NCBI GenBank assembly: GCA_028527945.1
Contig: JAQQAK010000097.1
Location: forward strand, 1 to 7,723
Reading direction: 5' to 3'
Length of the DNA: 7,723 nt
Origin: Spirochaetaceae bacterium
GTDB taxonomy: Bacteria; Spirochaetota; Spirochaetia; UBA9216
The translations under genes and the position numbers were made by a program. Shown here one piece after another: positions 1 to 5,683 of the stretch. The notes below the pieces were generated by a model. That model was not told where the DNA came from and did no database searches. It saw only the letters and a list, made by a program, of their open reading frames with translations. How positions within the stretch are numbered: the stretch's first letter is position 1; each line of letters opens with the position of its first letter.

Positions 1-1773
1 ATTCAGCAACGTCTGGAATCTGTTCTTATTCATATAAAAAAAGAACAGGAAGTTATGAAAATTCAGCGTAAAATTCAAAATCAGATAAATGAAAAACTTG
101 AAAAGAATCAGCGCGAATATTTTCTAAAAGAAGAGTTAAAAGCAATAAAAGATGAGCTTGGGGTTCCTTCTGATGGAAAAAGCGGCGAATATCTTCGTTT
201 TGCAGAAGCCATTGAAAAGTTTAATTTTGAAGGCGAAGTAAAAGAACAGGTTAATCAGGAACTCGAAAAATTTAAATTAATGGATCCTAACTCTTCAGAA
301 TTTGTTGTCACCAGAAACTATCTTGACACAATTGTAAACCTTCCTTGGCTGCCGCCGGAAGCTGAAGACTATGATATAAAAAAAGCTGCTAAAATATTGG
401 ACAGAGATCACTATGGCCTTGAAGATGTCAAGAAGCGTATTCTTGAATATCTTGCAGTTCGTAAACTTAAAAATGACACAAAGGGTTCAATTATTTGCCT
501 GGTTGGCGCGCCTGGAGTTGGAAAAACATCTGTAGGTAAATCTATTGCAAGCGCTCTTAATAAGAAGTTTTTCAGGTTCTCTGTTGGAGGAATGAGAGAT
601 GAAGCTGAAATAAAGGGACATCGTCGTACTTATGTAGGAGCAATGCCTGGTAAAGTTCTTCAGGGGCTTAAAATAGTAAAAACCAGTAATCCCGTTTTTA
701 TGATAGACGAAATTGATAAACTTGGAAAATCCTATCAAGGAGACCCCTCTTCTGCCCTTTTGGAAGTACTGGATCCTGAGCAGAACACATCTTTTAGAGA
801 TCATTATCTTGATTTACCTTTTGATATAAGCAACATACTATTTATAACAACAGCAAATTCTTTGGATACCATTCCAAGACCTCTTCTTGACAGAATGGAG
901 GTAATAAGACTTTCCGGCTATATTGAAAAAGAAAAAACTACAATTGCAAAAAAATATCTCATTCCGAAATCTCTTGAAAAATCAGGGCTCAATAAAATTG
1001 ATGTTAAATATAGTCAAAAAGCACTGTCAGCAATAGCTGTAAATTATGCACGTGAAGCCGGAATGAGAAATTATGAAAAAGCGCTTGATAAAATACATAG
1101 GAAAATAGCGCATAAGATTGTTTTAAATGAAGCAGAACCTCCATTTATAATTGAACCAGATAATCTTGAGGAATATCTCGGAAAACCTGTTTTCAGAGAA
1201 GATGAAGTCAAGGTTGTTACTCAACCCGGAACAGCAGTAGGGCTTGCCTGGACAAACTTTGGCGGAGACACCTTGATGATTGAAGCAATAGAGCTGCCAG
1301 GTAAAGAAGGATTAAAACTTACAGGCCAGATGGGTGATGTAATGAAAGAGTCAGCAAATATTGCATACACTTATGTACGGCATATATTTATAAAATCAAT
1401 GGCAAAAAAATATGGAGCAGCTCCTGACTTTTTCTCAAAGAACATGATACACTTACACATTCCTGAGGGAGCAACTCCTAAAGACGGGCCCTCAGCAGGT
1501 ATTACGATGGCATCAGCATTTCTGTCTCTTGCCATAGGCAAGACAATGAAAAAGAAGCTTGCAATGACCGGAGAAATGTCTCTCACTGGAAAGGTTCTTC
1601 CTATAGGCGGATTAAAAGAAAAAACAATTGCAGCCAGAAGGGCTGGTATTAAAACCATCTTAATCCCGAAAGCTAATGAAAGAGATCTTTCAGAAATACC
1701 TGAGCATATTAAAAAGGGTATCACGTTTCATCCTGTTGAAACGTTGGAAGAGGTAATTGAGCAAATATTTTAA
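1..1773 (+). CDS. lon: Lon (LonA) ATP-dependent serine protease, 5'-truncated by window edge
   Basis: This is a cytosolic AAA+ protease that unfolds and degrades damaged and regulatory proteins. The frame is open from base 1, so the gene begins to the left; 590 codons are visible and roughly 200 N-terminal residues (most of the substrate-binding LON domain) are missing. Codons 1-60 are the Lys/Glu/Gln-rich coiled coil with the family signature EKNQREYFLKEELKAI. The AAA+ module follows: Walker A GAPGVGKT (505-528), Walker B VFMIDEID (694-717), sensor-1 TTAN (847-858), arginine finger in LLDRME (codon 892-894) and sensor-2 in GMRNYEK (Arg 1066-1068). The protease domain begins near 1200. Its catalytic Ser is in DGPSAG (1492-1494), and the catalytic Lys lies 43 residues later in GGLKEK (1621-1623), the spacing of E. 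coli Lon. Both active sites look intact and the C-terminus is complete. The last 17 bases overlap the next gene, implying coupling. An ATG at 55 is internal, not the start. Confidence 0.97.
   Translation: MQQRLESVLIHIKKEQEVMKIQRKIQNQINEKLEKNQREYFLKEELKAIKDELGVPSDGKSGEYLRFAEAIEKFNFEGEVKEQVNQELEKFKLMDPNSSEFVVTRNYLDTIVNLPWLPPEAEDYDIKKAAKILDRDHYGLEDVKKRILEYLAVRKLKNDTKGSIICLVGAPGVGKTSVGKSIASALNKKFFRFSVGGMRDEAEIKGHRRTYVGAMPGKVLQGLKIVKTSNPVFMIDEIDKLGKSYQGDPSSALLEVLDPEQNTSFRDHYLDLPFDISNILFITTANSLDTIPRPLLDRMEVIRLSGYIEKEKTTIAKKYLIPKSLEKSGLNKIDVKYSQKALSAIAVNYAREAGMRNYEKALDKIHRKIAHKIVLNEAEPPFIIEPDNLEEYLGKPVFREDEVKVVTQPGTAVGLAWTNFGGDTLMIEAIELPGKEGLKLTGQMGDVMKESANIAYTYVRHIFIKSMAKKYGAAPDFFSKNMIHLHIPEGATPKDGPSAGITMASAFLSLAIGKTMKKKLAMTGEMSLTGKVLPIGGLKEKTIAARRAGIKTILIPKANERDLSEIPEHIKKGITFHPVETLEEVIEQIF
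1746..1759 (+). promoter_or_regulatory. Ribosome binding site and TTG start of the CapA-family gene, inside lon
   Basis: GGAAGAGG (1746-1753) sits 3 bases before a TTG at 1757-1759; its first half, GGAAG, is at a more normal 6-base distance. The site lies within the last codons of lon. TTG is favoured as the start because it gives a complete signal peptide, while the next in-frame ATG (about 1868) would delete the signal peptide and cut into the first catalytic motif. This is seen in sequence; actual use of TTG is inferred. Confidence 0.65.
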
Positions 1774-2893
1774 GACAGTAATAATTTTCGCTTTAATATT
1801 TGTTAATGCATTTTCTGTATTTTCAGAAGATGTTAAAAAGCCTTTAACATTAAGCTTCACCGGCGATATGATGGCTCATGTTATTAATTACTCAATGTCT
1901 GATTATTCTTTAATCTACAAAGACATTGAGTATTTGATAAAATATGATGATTTGTCTTTCAGTAATGTTGAGTTTCCGGTAAATCCCTTTTTAAGACAGG
2001 CAAGTTACCCTGTTTTTAATATTCACCCCAAATATGTGAAAGCTGCTATTAACGCAGGAATAGATGTAATGTCTATTGCTAATAATCATACAAATGATCA
2101 GGGGACATCAGGATTATTGGCAACAGTTGAAGCATTTAATTCTCTTGTTCAGGATTATAAGTCTGAAGGTCGTGATATTTATTTCGCAGGGGCATCAAAT
2201 ACTCAGCTTGAAGAGCCTGAAATAAAAACTATCAATATTAAAGGCTGGAAAATAGGTTACACTTCAGCTACTCAATTCTCAAATAGAAAAACAGAGGATA
2301 AATATCTCACTATTATTAATATTAGAGATAAAGATGAACGGCAAGATTATATTGATTGGCTTTCAAAAGCTCAAAAAGATTATGATCTTTTTATACTTGC
2401 ATTTCATGGCGGAGTTGAGTACAGAACAGAACCTATAAAATATAAGACTCTATTTTTTCAACAGGCAGCTGATGCTGGCGTTGATATTATATGGTCACAT
2501 CACCCTCATGTAGTTCAGCCTATAGATGTAATAAAATATGAAGACCGTGAAACAGTAATTATGAACTCTATGGGAAACTTTATATCAGGTCAGGGCAGAA
2601 TAGCAGATCCTGTTTTACCTGAAGAAGAATGGTCCTACACCGGAGATTCTGCCATAGTTCAGTTAAAACTATCTTTTGATGGTAAAAATCCAAGACTTGA
2701 AAAGCTTTCAGCTATTCCAATAGCAAACATTATGGACACAAACAGAGATGTTGTTATTACACCTATTGAAGAATTAACACATAGAGCTGTGCCAGAACCA
2801 TGGAAAAGCTTTTTTATTCAACGTTTTATTCTTATGCATGATTTTTTCAGTCGGAATATTCGATATCACGAATCACAAGTGAATCTGGAATAA
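1757..2893 (+). CDS. Exported CapA-family (PGA_cap) metallophosphoesterase-like protein
   Basis: The 378-residue product belongs to the CapA/PgsA family, named after the poly-gamma-glutamate capsule factor and related to calcineurin-like metallophosphoesterases. Most members in bacteria without a capsule operon have no proven substrate. A signal peptide spans residues 1-23 (Lys near the start, hydrophobic 7-22, likely cleavage after FSVFS), so the protein should act outside the cytoplasm. The family motifs appear in order: FTGDMMAH (34-41), DLSFSNVEFPV (65-75), ANNHTNDQG (108-116), FHGGVEY (216-222), SHHPHVVQPIDV (247-258) and NSMGNFISGQ (270-279). Asp37, Asn110-His111, His217 and His249/His251 are the likely metal ligands. 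Length is normal for the family. The gene overlaps lon by 17 bp, suggesting co-transcription, and no capB- or capC-like gene is visible. Its 3' end overlaps the convergent repeat-protein gene by 47 bp. The family call is firm; a capsule role is not supported. Confidence 0.9.
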   Translation: MSKYFKTVIIFALIFVNAFSVFSEDVKKPLTLSFTGDMMAHVINYSMSDYSLIYKDIEYLIKYDDLSFSNVEFPVNPFLRQASYPVFNIHPKYVKAAINAGIDVMSIANNHTNDQGTSGLLATVEAFNSLVQDYKSEGRDIYFAGASNTQLEEPEIKTINIKGWKIGYTSATQFSNRKTEDKYLTIINIRDKDERQDYIDWLSKAQKDYDLFILAFHGGVEYRTEPIKYKTLFFQQAADAGVDIIWSHHPHVVQPIDVIKYEDRETVIMNSMGNFISGQGRIADPVLPEEEWSYTGDSAIVQLKLSFDGKNPRLEKLSAIPIANIMDTNRDVVITPIEELTHRAVPEPWKSFFIQRFILMHDFFSRNIRYHESQVNLE

Positions 2894-3743
2894 TAAACTC
2901 TGAATCGCTACCTTTTTGTTCACGTCCAATTATCATAGAAGTCCAATTTCCTCTGTTGTCATATTCCCATCCGTAGCTATAAACAGCATATGAGCTTCCG
3001 TTTCTGTCAAAAAACTCACGCCGCACATAATTTCCATGGCTATCATATTCATTTATTATTCTTACAACGATTTCTGATTCTGGATTATATTTGATATTTT
3101 CAATAATTTTATTGTCTTCATCATATTTAAATACATCCCGCCAGAGTAACTCTGAAGACATTCCATATCCTTCAGTGCCTGAAAGGCGGCCTTTCTCATC
3201 ATACTTAAATATACGGCTATATACGAGTTTATTACTCCAATATCTGTCATACTTACTCGTTAAAAGAAGCCGTCCATGATTATCATAAGTGTTTTTATAC
3301 GTCCATCCGTAATGGCCTGCTGAAAAAACCTTCTTTGCAGATAATATTCGACCATCTTTTGTTGTTTCAAAAAACTCATTATCTGAATATTTAGCATTAG
3401 GATAACTTTGAATTTTATTAACTAACTGACCATTTTCATATTTATATTCTATCGCGTTAGCATTGCTTCCATCACTGTTAAAATATTCTTCTTCAGTTAA
3501 AAAACCTTTTTCATCAAATACTAAGACCATTTTATATTCTTCAGTACGTTCAAGATCTTTATCATCTTCTATTATAAAAGCAGTTTCAGTAATTTTATTT
3601 ATGTTACTTTCTTCAGGAATATTATCAGGAAAAATTGAACTGGGCCATTGGTCTTTATAATTGGGTCGCGCAAATAAAGTTGAAAGAATTAAAATGTTTA
3701 TAATTAATGTAAAAATAAAAATTTTCAAAAATCTTGTATTCAT
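2847..3743 (-). CDS. Exported YD/RHS-like repeat protein of unknown function
   Basis: A 298-residue protein. Residues 1-25 form a signal peptide (MNTRFLK, then a long Ile/Leu/Phe core ending STLFA), so it is probably periplasmic or surface exposed. From about residue 75 it is built of eight repeats resembling the YD motif of RHS proteins, beginning near residues 75, 101, 127, 152, 180, 206, 232 and 260. Clear examples are YDNHGRLL, YDEKGRLS, YDSHGNYV and YDNRGNWT. Such repeats fold as beta-hairpins in known RHS shells. It lacks the long repeat domain, the core-associated motif and the C-terminal toxin of true RHS toxins, so it is better viewed as a small beta-repeat secreted protein. No good Shine-Dalgarno precedes the ATG. 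AT-rich TATAAT-like strings lie upstream, but I see no convincing -35. It lies behind the fmdB-type terminator, so it probably has its own weak promoter. The substrate or partner is unknown. Confidence 0.85.
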   Translation of the reverse strand: MNTRFLKIFIFTLIINILILSTLFARPNYKDQWPSSIFPDNIPEESNINKITETAFIIEDDKDLERTEEYKMVLVFDEKGFLTEEEYFNSDGSNANAIEYKYENGQLVNKIQSYPNAKYSDNEFFETTKDGRILSAKKVFSAGHYGWTYKNTYDNHGRLLLTSKYDRYWSNKLVYSRIFKYDEKGRLSGTEGYGMSSELLWRDVFKYDEDNKIIENIKYNPESEIVVRIINEYDSHGNYVRREFFDRNGSSYAVYSYGWEYDNRGNWTSMIIGREQKGSDSEFIIPDSLVIRDIEYSD

Positions 3744-3813
3744 AGGATTATAATATTCTATTTTAAGTTTTTCATTTTGTCTTGATATTTTTATATTATA
3801 AATAAAATTTATT

Positions 3814-3843
3814 AAAAAAACCGCTGTTTTTATTTAACAGCGG
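3814..3843 (-). terminator. Intrinsic terminator of the FmdB-family gene
   Basis: On the - strand an 8-bp perfect stem, CCGCTGTT (its + strand copy at 3821-3828) with AACAGCGG (3836-3843), closes a 7-base loop and is followed directly by seven U residues (complement of the A run at 3814-3820). The stem begins inside the last codons of the FmdB-family gene, and its TAA stop (3830-3832) lies in the loop. It should separate this gene from the repeat-protein gene downstream. Confidence 0.88.
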
Positions 3844-4156
3844 CAGCTTTACTCTTTGATGAATCAGATTTTGTTTCAACCTTTTTTTCAGAAGACTTTT
3901 TATTATCTGAGGCCGAAGTTTTTTCTGAATGCTCAGTATTACCGCTCTTTGAAGCTTGGGTACTCTGTTTTCCGGCTTTGGCACTATCATTTACATAAAA
4001 TCCACTGCCTTTAAAAATTATTCCAGTTCCACCGAAAATGAGTCGTTTTACCGGACCTTTACAGTTTTCACATTCTGTTAACGGCTCATCCGACATGCTC
4101 TGAAAAGCTTCAAATCTATGACCACAGCTCTGGCATTCATATTCGTAAGTAGGCAT
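3830..4156 (-). CDS. FmdB-family zinc-ribbon regulatory-like protein
   Basis: A 108-residue protein. Residues 1-55 are the FmdB/CxxC_CxxC zinc-ribbon domain: it opens MPTYEYEC and carries paired cysteines C8-x2-C11 and C29-x2-C32, which would bind one zinc ion. The conserved GGTGIIFKGSGFY follows the ribbon, a form I associate with spirochaete and delta-proteobacterial members. The family is named for a putative regulator of formamidase or methylamide use, but its general role is unproven. From about residue 55 to the end is a low-complexity tail with about 13 Ser and 12 Lys in 54 residues and no aromatic residue, probably disordered. The ATG start is well supported by AGGAG (4164-4168) at 7-base spacing. 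The gene has its own promoter upstream and terminator at its end, so it is likely a monocistronic unit. The family call is strong; molecular function is not assigned. Confidence 0.92.
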   Translation of the reverse strand: MPTYEYECQSCGHRFEAFQSMSDEPLTECENCKGPVKRLIFGGTGIIFKGSGFYVNDSAKAGKQSTQASKSGNTEHSEKTSASDNKKSSEKKVETKSDSSKSKAAAVK

Positions 4157-4186
4157 CTTTATTCTCCTGTCGGATTAGAATTATTG

Positions 4187-4204
4187 ATACAGTTTATTCT
4201 GTAT
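4187..4204 (-). repeat. Short inverted repeat in the 5' leader of the FmdB-family gene
   Basis: On the - strand ATACAG, a 6-base spacer (aataaa) and CTGTAT form a perfect 6-bp inverted repeat lying between the predicted transcription start (about 4205) and the ribosome site (4164-4168). It could be a small leader hairpin or an operator half-site pair. It is short and AT-rich, so chance is a real possibility. Confidence 0.35.
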
Positions 4205-4212
4205 GATAACCA

Positions 4213-4241
4213 AATATAATAATATCAAAATTAATCGTCAA
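4213..4241 (-). promoter_or_regulatory. Sigma-70-type promoter of the FmdB-family gene
   Basis: On the - strand a -35 box TTGACG (complement of 4236-4241) and a -10 box TATATT (complement of 4213-4218) are separated by exactly 17 bases. Both match the consensus at five of six positions. Transcription would begin near 4205, leaving a leader of about 49 bases before the ATG at 4156. The promoter lies in the 139-bp gap behind hisF, so the gene can be transcribed independently of the ileS-hisF operon. Confidence 0.75.
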
Positions 4242-4254
4242 GCAATTTTAACTC

Positions 4255-4277
4255 CAAACATCAATTTATGATGTTTG
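4255..4277 (-). terminator. Possible weak terminator hairpin after hisF
   Basis: CAAACATCA (4255-4263) and TGATGTTTG (4269-4277) form a perfect 9-bp stem with a 5-base loop, about 19 bases past the hisF stop. On the - strand the following bases are GAGTTAAAATTGC, not a clean U-tract. It may stabilise the 3' end of the mRNA or terminate inefficiently. The position is right for the end of the operon, but the tail is poor. Confidence 0.4.
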
Positions 4278-4295
4278 ATCCTCTAAAGACATTCT

Positions 4296-5063
4296 TTAAG
4301 TAAGTCTGACAGGTATATCTTCATTATTCAGATACTCTTTAATTCCATTAACGGTGTATCCGCCAAAATGTACCATAGAAGCAACTAAAGCTGCATCAGC
4401 CTTGCCTTTTGTCAATACATCTTTCAAATGCTCAGATTTACCAGCGCCTCCTGAGGCAACAACAGGAATACCAACTGCCTCTGAAATCATTTTGGTAATT
4501 GTTAACTCATATCCATCTTGAGTTCCATCAGCGTCTATTGAGTTTAATACAATCTCTCCAGCACCTAAACTTTCAGCTTTTAAAGCCCATTCTAAAGCAT
4601 CAAGCTCAGTCTCTGTCCGTCCGCCATTTATTACAACCCTGTAACCGGAAGGCATACTCTTGTCTTTTGCGGCATCCATACCAAGAACAATACACTGTCT
4701 ACCAAAAATACCTGCTCCTTCAGAAATAATGTCAGGATTTTTTACAGCCTGTGAGTTAACACTAACCTTCTCTGCTCCAGCAAGAATAACAGCGCGCATA
4801 TCAGAAGCATTTGCTATTCCACCGCCAACACAGAAAGGTATAAAAATTTTTTCTGCGACACGCTCAACAACATCAAGCATTATTCCACGTTTCTCGGAAG
4901 ATGCTGTAATATCATAAAAAACTAGCTCATCTACACCCTGATTATAATACTCAGCTGCCATTTCAACTGGATCGCCTATATCAACATTGCCTTTAAACTT
5001 TATTCCTTTAGTTGTCTTTCCATCACGAACATCAAGACATATAATAATTCTTTTCTGTAGCAT
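4296..5063 (-). CDS. hisF: Imidazole glycerol phosphate synthase, cyclase subunit HisF
   Basis: This is the cyclase half of the HisH-HisF complex of histidine biosynthesis. It uses ammonia channelled from HisH to convert PRFAR to imidazole-glycerol phosphate plus AICAR in the cytosol. The 255-residue length is normal. It is a (beta-alpha)8 barrel with the two catalytic aspartates at Asp11 (in ICLDVRDGK) and Asp130 (in VLGMDA), the same numbers as Thermotoga maritima HisF. Further landmarks are loop-1 Lys19 (TTKG), DELVFYDITASSEKR (45-59), the phosphate-binding VGGGI (79-83), the LNSIDADGT segment (173-181) and ASGGAGK (a second phosphate site). The ATG is set by GGGAG (5071-5075) at 7-base spacing, located in the last codons of hisH. 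The hisH stop lies 1 base upstream, so the two are translationally coupled. It is probably the last gene of the ileS operon. A HisF-like sugar amidotransferase partner (WbuZ type) is possible but less likely, since no surface-polysaccharide genes are nearby. Confidence 0.96.
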   Translation of the reverse strand: MLQKRIIICLDVRDGKTTKGIKFKGNVDIGDPVEMAAEYYNQGVDELVFYDITASSEKRGIMLDVVERVAEKIFIPFCVGGGIANASDMRAVILAGAEKVSVNSQAVKNPDIISEGAGIFGRQCIVLGMDAAKDKSMPSGYRVVINGGRTETELDALEWALKAESLGAGEIVLNSIDADGTQDGYELTITKMISEAVGIPVVASGGAGKSEHLKDVLTKGKADAALVASMVHFGGYTVNGIKEYLNNEDIPVRLT

Positions 5064-5064
5064 A

Positions 5065-5673
5065 TTAGATCTCCCAATTTATAAAGTTTTCAAGGAGTTT
5101 TAATCCTATTTTACCGGATTTCTCAGGGTGAAACTGCGTAGCAGCAACATTTTCTCTACAAGCTGCGGACGAAAACTCTATTCCGTATTCAGTCCTGCCA
5201 ATCTCATATTCAAGATTTTCAGGCATTGGATAAAAAGAATGAACAAAATAAAATGATGAGTTTTCTGGTATTTCATTAAAAATTTGATGTCGCCCTCTGT
5301 GTTCTACCTGATTCCATCCCATATGTGGAACCTTTAAACCAAGATCAGATGAAAATTCTTTTATTTCTCCAGGTATAACACCAAGACATTTTGTATCACG
5401 TTCTTCGCTATGATCAAAGAAAATCTGACATCCCAGGCATATTCCCAAAACAGGTTTACCAGTTTTAACAAAATCTTTTACTGCAGTACCAAGACCAGTT
5501 TTATTTAAAACATTCATTGATGCTTTAGCCTCGCCTACTCCAGGAAAAATCATACGATCTGCTGTAAGAAGCTTCTCAGGTTCTCCGCTAATAAAAAAAT
5601 CCGCGCCAAGATAACGCATAGCTGTTTCTACACTTCGCAAATTGCCTGCTTCATAATCTACTATACCAATCAT
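5065..5673 (-). CDS. hisH: Imidazole glycerol phosphate synthase, glutaminase subunit HisH
   Basis: This class-I glutamine amidotransferase hydrolyses glutamine and passes ammonia to HisF. The 202 residues are a normal length. The triad is visible: nucleophile Cys79 in GICLGCQ, and His182 and Glu184 in QFHPEKSG. The PGVG oxyanion loop is at residues 44-47. Other family marks are the opening IGIVDYEAGNLRSV, PHMGWNQV (116-123) and FYFVHSFY (141-148). The ATG start is supported by AGGA (complement of 5681-5684) at 7-base spacing. That ribosome site overlaps the TGA stop of the upstream lipoprotein gene, so translation is likely coupled to it. Downstream, hisF begins after a 1-base gap. No other histidine gene is present in the window. 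Confidence 0.96.
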   Translation of the reverse strand: MIGIVDYEAGNLRSVETAMRYLGADFFISGEPEKLLTADRMIFPGVGEAKASMNVLNKTGLGTAVKDFVKTGKPVLGICLGCQIFFDHSEERDTKCLGVIPGEIKEFSSDLGLKVPHMGWNQVEHRGRHQIFNEIPENSSFYFVHSFYPMPENLEYEIGRTEYGIEFSSAACRENVAATQFHPEKSGKIGLKLLENFINWEI

Positions 5674-5683
5674 TTTATTGTCC

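Noticed and set aside
487..804. Open frame on the - strand inside lon (105 codons)
   Set aside because: It lies antisense to the conserved AAA+ core of lon, has no ribosome site or recognisable domain, and is a shadow of the real frame. The same holds for the - strand frame at 1371-1724.
2803..2814. AAAAGCTTTT palindrome followed by T residues near the end of the CapA-type gene
   Set aside because: It is a weak A/T stem inside coding sequence with almost no loop, so it would not act as a terminator.
3062..3660. Small frames on both strands within the repeat-protein gene (3062-3250, 3091-3279, 3463-3660)
   Set aside because: They lie opposite or out of frame to a gene with a clear signal peptide and regular repeats; their Ser/Tyr-rich compositions reflect the antisense of YD repeats.
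2847..3743. RHS polymorphic toxin
   Set aside because: It is far too short, lacks the RHS core-associated motif and any C-terminal toxin domain, and no immunity gene follows.
3747..3752. TATAAT on the - strand just before the repeat-protein ATG
   Set aside because: It is only 3 bases from the start codon and has no -35 box at a usable distance; in a region this rich in A and T such strings are expected by chance.
3796..3990. Alternative - strand frame overlapping the FmdB-type gene tail
   Set aside because: It is out of frame with the zinc-ribbon protein, runs through the terminator and has no start signal.
4499..4917. + strand frames opposite hisF
   Set aside because: They are antisense to a fully conserved hisF; no ribosome site or family features. 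The same applies to 5712-5912, 6408-6716 and 7105-7320 opposite the lipoprotein and ileS genes.
4296..5673. HisF/HisH as a WbuZ/WbuY-type pair for surface sugar amidation
   Set aside because: No polysaccharide genes are nearby, and the HisF landmarks (Asp11, Lys19, Asp130) fit true IGP synthase, though only a tree could fully exclude it.
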